Shown here piece after piece: positions 33,595 to 44,250 of a stretch of 64,000 nt of DNA. The DNA lies in contig CM055267.1 in assembly GCA_029237695.1 (NCBI GenBank), positions 8,335,043-8,399,042 of the forward strand, given 5' to 3'. Origin of the DNA: Conchocele bisecta. Taxonomy: Eukaryota; Mollusca; Bivalvia; Lucinida; Thyasiridae. The translations under genes and the position numbers were made by a program. The notes under the pieces were generated by a model, which had not been told where the DNA came from, ran no database searches, and worked only from the letters and a program-made list of their open reading frames with translations. How positions within the stretch are numbered: the first letter of the stretch is position 1; each line of letters starts with the position of its first letter.

Positions 33595-33799
33595 GCGGCC
33601 GTTTCACTAAACTTCGTACGACTAAAATGTTCGTAAGTGCAAAATTATGATAGTCTGTAAATTTCACACTAACAATGTTTTCTTGTAAACAATTATTGTA
33701 TTTACATTTATTGAACATAGGCTGCATATGCAGCCTATTTTCAATAAATGTAAATACATCAATTGAAATTTCCAGACCATCCTAAATTGACACTTACAC
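33595..33799. mobile_element. Family J MITE, right end lost
   Basis: The left end and the palindromic centre (GGCTGCATATGCAGCC near 33719-33735) are intact. Similarity stops at CACTTACACA, removing the last ~40 bp. Confidence 0.8.
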
Positions 33800-34015
33800 A
33801 CAGGACCTTTAAAACATATGTAATTAATACATCTTTATTTACAACTACGATTTCTGGACCAGGACATTCAGGACTGTCACAGGACAGAACCCCTCTAAAC
33901 CGGAAACTCTGGAAAATATAGATGTGTGCCTTAGATGTGTTTCGCTGGTATGTATAATGACTTTTCATGATTGCAAAACACTAGAATGTGTCATGAAGTG
34001 CTCACATGTCTGATT

Positions 34016-34072
34016 TACAGTGGAACATCTCCAAACCGGATACCCTGGCATCCAGGAGATGTTCCGCTGTAT
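34016..34072. mobile_element. Family B hairpin, short copy
   Basis: TACAGTGGAACATCTCCAAA … CAGGAGATGTTCCGCTGTA, with the GTGTCCGG segment of the right arm deleted. Confidence 0.75.
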
Positions 34073-35670
34073 AATTAAATATAAAACTAAAATTAAGTCT
34101 ACGTGTATTTTCATTGTCACGTACATGTTTGACCACACACTACCTATTTACCCCTGTCAGCTACGAAAGGCAAGTGTGTTCATAGTATGCTCGGTACAGG
34201 CAATGCCATGAATTTAGTTGTTGAGTCGTCATGAACATTGGTTTACTTCCAGGTCGGTCCTGATACACGGTGCAATAGCTTCTAATTCATGCTTCTATCC
34301 ATATGGGGATATCATATTGGCGCTGGCAATGTTCACGTCGTTAACCATTAATTACATGCTACTTTATATCTCTTTATAACCACTGTATCGTTAATAAACG
34401 GTTCCCTGGATTTGCGGTTAGACCTAATAAAGTCGTCCTTTCACGACTGGACGTCAAACCCAAAAGCTGATGTCACCAACTAACACTTTCAGATTATTGC
34501 GTTCCAACTGCCGGCTTCAGTTACGTTCACCAGCCTATATTGATATACTCTGTTAGCTGCAGGTTCAGCAGATTCCGTAAGAGTTGTTTCCACGACCACC
34601 GTGAGTAACATAACTTTGACAGATGGCCAGCAAACATGTTTCAAGCTTCAGCGCGCCTCATTAAAACTTTCATTATTGTTAACACGTGCTGAGGCGCGAG
34701 AACAAAACGGGCACACGCTCCCACTGCCTACAGGGGTATTAACGGACTGGCCCTATTGTCGGCCACATATGGGACAAGACGTGTGATTTTGTACCTAACC
34801 AGATGAAAATATGTACACATTTTACGATATTTTCCGTTAATGACATCGAAAGTAGACGAAATGTTCAGAGCAAATGCGGATTTCCGCATTTGCTCTGAAC
34901 ATTTCGTCTACTTTCGATGTCATTTATGGAAATTATCTGTTTCTGTAAATATATTGCATGAAAACTCGCATATCCTCAAAATCAAAATCACATGTATTGT
35001 CTCCTATGACCACGCCGCTGATAAAAATAGACAATTTCCCATCTAAGGCAACGTGTAGCAGAACAAACTGGACCAGAACTAGCACATACCCCAGTGTGTC
35101 TTCATATATACAGCATGATCACATAGGAGCAGGAAAGATGCACCATTAACTAAACGGCGAAATTGCTGCGCTTAGCTTCGACTGAGCAAATGCACAAGGT
35201 CGAGTTTATGAATCGAGGGTTGTGGACATGTGCCAGCAAATGAGAAATAACTATGTTAATATTGCTGTCCAACGTCATAGATGGCGTTTGACACAAAGTT
35301 TACTATGATCACCGAATATCTGTTCTTAGAGGCTTTACATGTGTCTGAGATACTGCGTACATCGGCTAAATGTATATCCAATGGCCAGAGTCTATGCTGT
35401 TGAAACATGTGTGCAAGGTGACGAAAGCTATGCTTGTATAGAACGCCGTCGGGTAGATTTCTCCGTCCTCCAGTAACATATGCGAACAGACCGTCAACAG
35501 AAACACATTTGTCTTGTTAATTAAACAATCAGCAATTTCGGAGACTTAACTTTGATTAAAATATGTTGCCTAGATACGTTAAGGAGAAGCTAATTGGAAA
35601 TATGACAGAAGGCATGGCAATGCATTGCTGCAGGACATGACTAACCATAATATGCAAACGTATAATATCC
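34073..35670. other. Intergenic around a family F element
   Basis: Apart from 34771-35003 nothing was recognised. Confidence 0.45.
34771..35003. mobile_element. Family F MITE with perfect central hairpin
   Basis: GGACAAGACGTGTGATTTTG … ATCACATGTATTGTCTCC. Positions 34846-34925 form a nearly perfect hairpin around GCAAATGCGGATTTCCGCAT. Confidence 0.8.
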
Positions 35671-35766
35671 ACACTTGTGATTTTGCACCTAAGGAGGTGT
35701 GCGAATTTTCATGAAATATATTTACAGAAACATCGTCCTAGGTGCAAATCACATGGCTTGTCTCAC
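35671..35766. mobile_element. Family F MITE, short deletion form
   Basis: Both termini (TTGTGATTTTGCACCTAAGG and CCTAGGTGCAAATCACATGG) remain with most of the interior deleted. Confidence 0.7.
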
Positions 35767-35885
35767 ACATACAGGTACCTTAAAATAACAGTAACCGGCG
35801 GTGGAAACGACTCCACTAAGCTACTTCCAGAACGGTAAACGATAACAGCTGATAATGTGCGGAAAGTGCGTTACATTGTATTCCC

Positions 35886-36130
35886 TTAACCCTTTGAACC
35901 AGAAGCCCTCTATATTGGTTTATGCAAACAGTGCAGATCCAGATGAGCCGGCTCGTAACGAGCCGTCTCATCAGGATCTGCACTTTTTGAAAGTAAGTTT
36001 CATGTTTTCGAGAACGGAAAATACCCACTATGCATAAATGGACTAGTCTGAAAATCAGTTTGTGACTGTTGGATTGATTTCAAAATTAACATATCAAAAT
36101 GCATGCCAGTAGCGTATGGCTGAAAGTGTT
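35886..36130. mobile_element. Family I MITE
   Basis: About 245 bp. The central hairpin GAGCCGGCTCGTAACGAGCC lies within GCAGATCCAGATGAG... and its complement. The left end is TTAACCCTTTGAACCAGAAG; the right part contains GGACTAGTCTGAAAATCA. This is the reference copy for the family. Confidence 0.8.
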
Positions 36131-36627
36131 AATGTTATAACAGGTACATGATGTATTGGAAAGTAAAAATAGACAATTTAATAAAAAACACTTCTGGCTT
36201 AAACTGTAATCATCATCGGCTCTTTATGTTTTCAATATTTCTCAACAATGGCATCTTTTGACGGAGCATTGGGGCGATGTTCATGTGTTTCCTTATAAAG
36301 CATTAATATAGTTACTAACAAGATTCGCAAACGAAGTCGCTAACAGTGATAAAGTGATTTGGTTCTACGAATATGTCATAGATCTGAATAAAGCGTCACC
36401 TTTATCCACGACATAAGGTATGCTGCATGTATCTGTCGTGGCGAGGAAAACAGAAATATAAAAGAAACAGTGCTCATGGATTTACAATTTAATACTTATA
36501 TATATAATATGAATAGTATAACAGCTAAACTCGACTGTATCCAGCACGTATCTAGATACAACGACACGCACCACATCAATACACCACGATAGCTTCTCCC
36601 ACTCAGTTAAATAGAAGTTAACTTTCC

Positions 36628-37044
36628 CAAGGTGTATGATCACGTGGTACTAACAACAACAACAAGTACTGAAACTTCCAGAATCCATCCGATTGAAATT
36701 ACGTATTCTTTTATATTATCCTTATTATGTAACGGATTTTGATGAAATATGGCGCATCAAACGGGTCTTGTTAATCTGCATTTGGTGGTCTCTATATTGT
36801 CGCCCAAACTTCTGTCGTTTTTGCGAAGAATCGATTTCCGTGTCTCCGATAAGGAAATCGATTCTTTGCAAAAACGACATAAGTCTGTGCCAAACTCCTT
36901 GGACCACCAAATGCATCTCACGAAGACGCGTTTGCTGCGCCATATTTCATCAAAATCCGTTGCATATTAAGGAAACTATCAAATAATACTTACTTTGGAG
37001 TGGGCGACGTTGTTGTTGTTGTAACCACGTGATCAATCACCTAG
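36628..37044. mobile_element. Family D MITE, full
   Basis: CAAGGTGTATGATCACGTGG … GTAACCACGTGATCAATCAC, with complete (AAC)n and (TTG)n sub-terminal tracts. Confidence 0.85.
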
Positions 37045-37055
37045 TTTCCCACTTT

Positions 37056-37153
37056 CAATGGAACCTCTCTCAAAACCAGACCTTGATCACAAAACCCGCA
37101 TCTCTAAAGCGGACACCAGGGTGTCCGCTTTAGAGATGCGGGTTTTGTGATGA
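37056..37153. mobile_element. Family B hairpin, extended variant
   Basis: CAATGGAACCTCTCTCAAAA precedes a longer perfect hairpin, CATCACAAAACCCGCATCTC type arms around GCGGACACC/GGTGTCCGC. It starts 11 bp after a family D element ends. Confidence 0.7.
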
Positions 37154-37537
37154 AGGTCATGCATTACCATTGGAGATAAATGACATTCAAACACATAAAC
37201 ATTATGTTAATGTGCGTTTCTGGATGTCCGTTGTAGAATATGTTATAATGTACTCTAAAAAGAAAGCAAACATAATATATATAGACAACTGTTGTGTACG
37301 TTTATTTAGTAAATGTTTAATGTGAATGACATGTTTTGAATCACTTCACATCGTTTGAAATTCAAACAAATATATACCCCACACACACACCATTTATATT
37401 GACTATATATGCATCTTAATCAAGGTAGTATAGAGAGTGGGGAAATTGCCATGGACTATGTAAAGTATCCCTTTCATCGCATTATGTGTTCATACACGTT
37501 TCCTAGTCTTGCCTGAATTCAATTGATATCAATAGAC

Positions 37538-38103
37538 ACTACTGTCTGTTCCACGTTTTTGTGCCGACGAACTTTTGGCTATTAAACACATTAAATCTAA
37601 AAAATATTTAAAAGTAAGTACTTATTCATCAATAACAACAAATTCACCCTCCCCAAAAATAATTGTTTCATGAAATTCCATCAAATATTGATTCATTTGC
37701 GAAAAAACGATTTTCCTGTGGGAATTTAGCATGGGGGCTAAAAATGGATTTTTTAAAAAACATTCTTTTTATTTGTGGACCGATTTTCAAAATCTAACTT
37801 TTTTTTCTTAGTTACATCATTTTCAAGCTATCTCGCCAGGTTTCGGAGTCAATTTCCAAAAATTTTCGTTTTTTTTATCCTTCAGGATCAAAAAACGAAA
37901 AAATTTGGAAATTGACTCTCCATGTAAAATCGTTTTTTCGCAATAAAATATATATTTGATGGAATTTCATCAAACAAAAGTTTTTAGGGAGGGTGAATTG
38001 TTTGTTATTGATGAAAAAGTACTTACTTTTAAATATGTTTTACATTTAATGTGTTTAATATCCAAAAGTTCGTCGGCAGTAAAACGTGGAACAGACAGTA
38101 GAC
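37538..38103. mobile_element. Family L foldback 3' of the PRDM8-like gene
   Basis: Arms of about 190 bp: ACTGTCTGTTCCACGTTTTT … AAAACGTGGAACAGACAGT, including AAGTAAGTACTTATTCATCA and CATCAAATATTGATTCATTT. A small inner hairpin at 37850-37918 surrounds ATCCTTCAGGAT. The right arm holds the nearest poly(A) hexamers of the gene. Confidence 0.82.
38045..38059 (-). promoter_or_regulatory. Nearest candidate poly(A) hexamers for the PRDM8-like gene
   Basis: On the minus strand ATTAAA occurs at 38054-38059 and 38045-38050, about 260 nt past the stop. I see no AATAAA or ATTAAA between them and the stop. Both lie inside the right arm of foldback family L. Motif evidence only. Confidence 0.3.
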
Positions 38104-38316
38104 TGGTATTCTCCATGTATGCACATAGTGTCAGTCTGTATTTCCAGGACACGTATGTGTCCACAATTAGACCATGGGTAGCCTGGCCGCGTGTCCGATA
38201 ACTAATATGACGCTACACTTGCAACCATTAAACACCGTCTTAACTGTCATCGTCACTTCCGAGTTGCCTGGTTAGATGGTGGCATTTCAGTACACACGTT
38301 AATGTGAGACATTGAG

Positions 38317-39398
38317 CTACGAGTGAGACGTCATATGCCTCGTTAAATGATGACGCTCCTTGAACGTTTCATTACATACGTTGCATTGTAGCTTGTCCTC
38401 TCGTTTTTTCTTCATCGGGTCGAACTCGCGTTTGTGGTGCGAGCGCATGTGATAGACGAGGTCGCTCGTCATTCGGAATGTCGCGTTACATTTGGCACAC
38501 CAGTTCTGGGCGAGGGAGGCAGGGTGGACGGGTCGCTGAACCATGGTCGGTGTCGCCGTGGATACCATGCGGTCCATTATCGGGTTCTTGGTCTTCATGT
38601 ACGGATGCTGGCTCTTCCGCAATTCGTCCAGCAGAATACGCTTACTCAGCATGTCCGTCTCCGATAAGTTTCTCATCACGTCGGCGCGGTGCACGTTGTT
38701 GATGAGGTGCAATTTGTCTGCAGTAGTCGCGGGTACCCCGGGGCCACACAGCCGCTGGTCCATGAACCGGCCAGACGGAAGCAGCCAGTTGGACATGGCC
38801 AGACCGATACCCGTCGCCAGGGGACTGTCGAACGATGGCATCGGTAACATGGATTTGGAATATATATTCTGGATAACAGCGTCCGTTCCGGTTAGCGATC
38901 GTGATTTACTGGTGTCCGGCAATGCTCTCCGACTTAGAAAGTCAGGACGTGTGTCAATAGACCTATCACCTTCTGAAACCTGCGTTTTGCCGACTTTTCT
39001 AAACGCGCTGTAACCCTCGGACTCATCTGTTCGCGACAAGGGTTCAGGATTGTTATTGTTCTCTTCCAGTCCACTCTGAGGCGACCGTTTTGCAGGAGGC
39101 GACGCGTCATCCGAATCCGATATTATTTTCCTTGTGTTTATTTCACGTGTTGCTCCGAGAAGGAGATCACTTCTCAAGCTATGTCCATATGCAGTGATTG
39201 GATGCTCTGGATATCTTCCTGTTGGCGATAGTTTATCTTTCATGTAAATACTGTCAGATTGGAAGACATAGTTTGTTGGAGAGATCGCGTCCTTCGATGG
39301 TTGGTTGTGGCCACAGCGGAACTTGGTGTGTGCCATCAACGGGAAGACATGGCGGAACTGTTGCCCACAATTCTTACACCGGTAGTAGCTGCCGTCAC
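38317..39398 (-). CDS. PRDM8: PRDM8-like zinc-finger protein, last coding exon (three zinc fingers)
   Basis: Terminal exon of a PR-domain zinc-finger transcription regulator, expected in the nucleus. The acceptor is TATGGTTGCAG|GTGACGG and the exon ends at its stop codon (359 codons after the junction codon). It opens with a zinc knuckle YRCKNCGQQFRHVFPLMAHT ending in FRC (C-x2-C-x12-H-x4-C, a C2HC finger). A long Ser/Pro-rich linker without domains follows. The C-terminus has two C2H2 fingers, NWCAKCNATFRMTSDLVYHM and LQCNVCNETFKERHHLTRHM, separated by a basic KKKR stretch. One finger after the PR domain and two at the C-terminus is the vertebrate PRDM8 arrangement; the C-terminal pair is also shared with PRDM13. 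PRDM8 proteins act as repressors in neural development; that role is inferred from the family. The window's three exons give 478 aa, against about 690 aa for vertebrate PRDM8. Confidence 0.9.
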
Positions 39399-40364
39399 CT
39401 GCAACCATACGAACAACAGAAATATTATACCCAAAAGAAATCGAAGACGTGAACCAAAATGTAACCATTTAATGGAATATAAATCAAGCAAGCGTACACC
39501 GGTACTCACAGATTCTACAACAGGTGACGAATCGCACTCAGAAACTAGCTGTGTACGAGCCCCCAATAAAATAAACACATAGAAAGTATGTAACATATAA
39601 AATTAATGCAACGCATGTGTCACAGAATATAAACAACGAATAAACAGCAAACATCCTTGACTAGGCCAGTCAGTATATATAGCACCATAACCCTCCCGTT
39701 TATCTGGTGCCCGTATGTCACTCCGAGACAAGAACATAATGTAAAATACAATACAAAAACATGGATGAAACGGTTAAATATCACCTTATTGTACACTTTA
39801 CAAGTAATTGTAATGGACCATCCTTGTTGTGTTTTTACCATTCCATTCGTGAACAATAGGTAATCGTATACAAATTCAGAACCTACCTACACATTGTGCA
39901 GATCCTGATAAGACGACTGATTACTAGCAGGCTCATTTGGATATGTATTTTTTGTAAACATTGGCATTGGGATCCATGGTGTTTGGAGTGTTAGCATGCG
40001 CAGGCTCTGCTACAGATGAGCACAAACTTCACATGTGATAAAGTGTGTAGTCATTGGCTACTCTAGCACCGTGTGTAATCTTTGAATAATGGTTCTGTCT
40101 TGTAGTATCATGTAATACTATAGGGTTGGGTGGATTCTCAGGCACATTGATATGTGCCGGATACATATTATATATATTGCTCGTACTATTTAACATTTAC
40201 AAAGCTGTTCTGGTCATTGGCGTATATTCTAGTCATGTCAGTATGCATCTTTATTATAGTTTTTCGTCTACTTTTGTGTCGTCTCAATCAGCTGATTGAC
40301 TGTCTAATTAGAGCAGCGACACCAAAAGACGTGTGTTTGAAAATGAGACATTAGCTCTATATAC

Positions 40365-40590
40365 AACCGCCTGCGTTAAACTTGCCATGATATCAACGTT
40401 TCTGAACATCTATATTGACACTGTCAATTCGCAAACAAGCAGTTTGATTGATTGACTGAGCCTAAGCTGTAACACAGCTCAGGTTCAGTCAATCAATATT
40501 ATTGATTTAAAAAAAAAACAACACAATATTCAAGTGATTTGAAATGAAACACTTGACAAATATTGACAATGTTAGCGCGGGCGGTGGTTT
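40365..40590. mobile_element. Family O MITE beside the PRDM8 PR-domain exon
   Basis: ACCGCCTGCGTTAAACTTGC … AATGTTAGCGCGGGCGGTGG. It ends 40 bp from the exon boundary at 40631, inside the intron after the donor. Confidence 0.82.
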
Positions 40591-40630
40591 ATATATTTCT
40601 ATTTTCACGGGCAATCATGTGCACACTCAC

Positions 40631-40844
40631 AGTCCGGTGACTTCGGACAGTCCATACTGAGCGTGTCCGTGAAGTCCTTGCTGTACCAGACCAGCACCTC
40701 CTCGCCCGCCCGCACGATGCGCAGGGCCCGGTAGAAGATGCGGCACTCCTTCACGTACGCCTCCATGTTCTGTTCGTCCTGAGTGCGGGCCGGCCGCACA
40801 TACGGCAGCCAGGACACGCCGAGTCCAGCCGTATTCACGTCCAG
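40631..40844 (-). CDS. PRDM8: PRDM8-like protein, PR-domain exon (second half)
   Basis: An internal exon of 214 bp with acceptor GTGATTTCAG|CTGGAC (phase 0) and donor GACT|GTGAGT (phase 1). The phases match the exons on both sides: the split Cys codon T|GT joins to the zinc-finger exon. It encodes the C-terminal half of the PR (SET-like) domain. EQNMEAYVKECRIFYRALR followed by GEEVLVWYSKDF is the conserved PR core and fits PRDM8 better than other PRDM members. The exon continues into a Cys-bearing linker. An open frame runs a few codons past the donor to a stop; the GTGAGT donor is the better end. Confidence 0.9.
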
Positions 40845-41601
40845 CTGAAATCACATGCGAAATATACTAATTAAGCAAAATAGAAAAATACAACCTAAGG
40901 AGACAAAACAATCCGTAAAATCACGAAGGGGTGAGTGGGGGAAGGTGGTTAACTCAATGAGGAAATCAACCAATCCCTTCATTATGTTCGAAAACAGGTA
41001 CCACGGTCAATATAACAAAAGATTGCCTCTGTCCCTAAGAGAAGGCAACAACACAAAGAAGCAACACTAGCCCCACAAGACACTACCACCCCTAAAGAAT
41101 CGCCAAGTAAACCAACACCCTATAAAAAAAAGACTGTTAGAAAGCATCAATACGAGCTAAGGAAGAATGAACAACGGAATGTCATTAAACAAAATGTTCC
41201 TCAGGAACTGTTGGACATGGTGAGCGAGGTGCTGCGTAACAAGAACAGAACATGCAAGGAAATTACAACAAGTGTGTGCTTAAAGAATGAGTAAGACAAA
41301 ACAACGGAACATAACTATAAGAAAGAAGTAAAGAGGACTATATTAACCACAGGCCAGAAATGACGACAAGGCCCACTTGTATATGTATGACGGGTCTCTC
41401 GCCGGTTCTACAGGACAACACATCAAAACAAATAACTACCAAGACAGGGGCTTCCAAACATATATGAACTTTAAAATAATGTGAAAGGAAGATATAAAAA
41501 TACAAAAATATGCCTATGAATGCAAATCTGCACTTCACAACATCAGCCCAGCAGTAGCGGAATAATGCAACTGCGTGGACAGTGAATGACTGGTCATTCA
41601 A

Positions 41602-41948
41602 TATAGGAATGAATGGCCTTTTTGTGGATTTATCGGGGTATAGACTTGGAAAAGTCGCGGGAATACTGGACGAAGGCCGGAAGGTATTCCCGCGACTTTT
41701 CCAAGTTTATATCCCCGATAAATTCCACAAAAAGGCCATTCATTCCTTATAATTCCAGCATATGAAATAAATTCATCAAGAAAATGTGTTTATTTTCCGT
41801 TTTCTTAAGAATTATTTTAACTGCGCCTCACGGTTATGGAAAGTAGTTCGGCGTGGGAGTTTACTGAGATATAAATTTTGGACAGAGACTTGCTACGGGC
41901 CAATCAAATGTTAGGGAATTGTGTAAATATTTTTGTGCTGGAATTATT
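41602..41948. mobile_element. Family E palindrome with 3' tail, in the PRDM8 intron
   Basis: Same layout as 7638-7992. The central loop has lost one CCTCGTCCAG segment, leaving asymmetric arms. The tail is bounded by ATAATTCCAGCA (41749) and TGCTGGAATTAT (41937), itself an inverted pair. Confidence 0.82.
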
Positions 41949-42037
41949 GGCACAATCATCCAAGTGAGCATCAGAATTCGACCGTTCACGTGCATTTGTA
42001 TATTGTACATTTTGTATACATGAGGCCAACATATCAG

Positions 42038-42302
42038 TAGTCTATTTCATCAAAATTGCAAAGTATACTTATCTTGCTAAGTACACTTTGAGGGAGAAAT
42101 GTTCAATTTCGGGATAAATTTATTAAATTCACATTTTGGCTGTGATAATGTAATAAATTCAGTATAATAACTATGCATGCTTATAATCATCACATATATG
42201 CAGTCGTTAGTTCTATGTGCATTTTAGGAAAAATATATGATTACTCCCTCAAAGTATACTTAGCTCGATAAGTGTACTTTGCGATTTTGGTGAAATCGGC
42301 TA
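42038..42302. mobile_element. Family A foldback MITE in the PRDM8 intron
   Basis: The complete left TIR is TAGTCTATTTCATCAAAATT and the right is GGTGAAATCGGCTA. The left half of the central hairpin is deleted, leaving CACATTTTGGCTGTGATAAT. Confidence 0.8.
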
Positions 42303-42611
42303 CTGAACAGATGGAAAATGTCATCAACTGCAAATAACAGTGATACAAAACAACGAGTGCGGATCATAAAGTATACTAGTAGTTTGCAGAAAAAAAACAA
42401 GTGAAAACTTAGTAATTTGTTTTCACTACATGTTCAAACTCTTACTGACTGAATGGCAAACAGTGCAGGCCCTGATCGTGTGGAAGAATTGGAGAACTGG
42501 TGATGTTTCATGGTTACTTCTGCATGTACATGTCCAGCTAGCTGGAGAACACATCCAAATCAATGCCTAAATGAAATATTTGCCATTCACAGGTACATCG
42601 ACTTGTAAAAG

Positions 42612-42859
42612 TTTAACCATTTCAACCCTAAGTAACTGAATGGGCTGCGATATGTTCGTTTTGCAACCAATCCAATCATCGCAAAATGATTTTCAGACTA
42701 TTACATTTATAAAAAGGGGGTATTTGTTGTTCTCAAAAATATGAAAATTACTTTCAAACAGTGCAGATCCTGATGAGACGGCTCGTTACGAGCCGGCTCA
42801 TCTGGATCTGCACTGTTTGCATAAATCGATATAGCGGGCTTTCGGGTTCAAAGGGTTAA
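42612..42859. mobile_element. Family I MITE, inverse orientation
   Basis: The mirror-image copy ends GGGTTCAAAGGGTTAA. Its uninterrupted centre (GATCCTGATGAGACGGCTCG) serves as the empty-site reference for the nested insertion at 62127. Confidence 0.8.
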
Positions 42860-42985
42860 TATGTACAGGCGTCGTGATTGTTTGCTTCTCATTTATGAGC
42901 CGCGTCGCGCGAAAACCTGTCTTCGGGAGTCTAACGACGTCACAAGATATGACGTCGTTAACTTAGCAGACGTAATTTCCGCCGA

Positions 42986-44250
42986 TATATAGAGGATATT
43001 CCATCGTACATTTTTAATATCGGGAAATAATACACGAGTGTGCGTCGGCTTCCGCGTAAGCAACGAGTGAGCGTAGCGAACGAGTTGCTTGCACGGACGC
43101 CGATGGACACGAGTGTATTAGTTCCGCTATTCAAACATATGCGATGGAATATCTTATTTATTACACTTCTACGTGGATATATATGCGTATTTAGTCTACT
43201 GTTGAGATTATAATCAATGAATTGTGTTGTGCGCATAAATAGTTACACAACGACGTGTTTCCCTCTCGATTGTGTCACGTTGACGTTACGTTGTGTGACG
43301 TCAAACGTGACGTCATGTAAACTTTTTAAAATCCAAATTACGCAGCTGTTTCTATGAACTAAATACATTTGAGTACATGTTTGGAAAGTGTTCAATTACA
43401 TTAACACTAGATTAGTCGAGACTCTCTCCAAGTTTTCAAATAATTTTATTTTGACTGTAATAAAAATAAACATTTTGCATGGTAACTCGTGGTTACCCAG
43501 AAAACACGCGCACAATTACGGGTGTTCTCTTTACGATGTATTATTTGTAAGGAGTCGATTATGGGTTTTCGGTCACAGCGAAACCCATGCAAATAATTCG
43601 CAAGAGTGTAATCATTTCAATTATTACACTCTTGCAAATTATTTGCACGGGTTTCGCTTTGAGAGAAAACCCGTAATTAATTCTTTACAAATAATGCACC
43701 GTGAAGAGAACACCCGTAATTGCGCGCCTTTTTTCTTGGAAACCACTAGCTACCATGCAAAATGTTTAATTTGTATTACAGTCAAAATAAAGCTATTTGA
43801 AAATTTGGAAAGGGTCTCGACTAATTTAGAATGTTAATGTGATTTGAACACATTCCAAACATGCACTCAAATATATCTGGTTCATAGAAACAGCTGCGTA
43901 ATTTGGATTTCAAAAAGTTTACATGACGTCACATTTGACGTCACACAACGTAACGTCAAAAAGCGGGAAAACACGTCATTGTTTAACTATTCATGCGCAC
44001 ATCACAAGTCATTGATTATAATCTCAAAAATAGACTAAATGTGCATACATATGTATATATCCGCCGTGGAAGTGTAATAAATAGGATATTCCATCGTACA
44101 TGTTTGAATAGCGGAAATAATACACTCATGTCCGTCGGCGTCCGTGCAATCAACTCTTTCGCTACGCTCACTCGTTGCTTACGCGGAAGCCGACGCACAC
44201 TCGTGTATTAATTCCAGCTATTCAAAATGTACGATGGAATATCCTCTATG
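42986..44250. mobile_element. Family K composite: 1.26-kb palindrome with nested hairpins
   Basis: The outer arms 42986-43362 and 43879-44250 are inverted copies of the K arm, each containing its own hairpin (e.g. 42991-43152). The 516-bp loop 43363-43878 is another foldback: CTAGATTAGTCGAGACTCTC / complement outside, AACACCCGTAATTGCGCG-type arms, and AGAGTGTAATCATTTCAATT at the centre (near 43605-43625). No coding potential. Confidence 0.85.

Noticed and set aside
38543..39013. 156-codon plus-strand frame over the PRDM8 last exon
   Set aside because: Antisense shadow. The minus-strand frame has three zinc fingers and matched splice phases.
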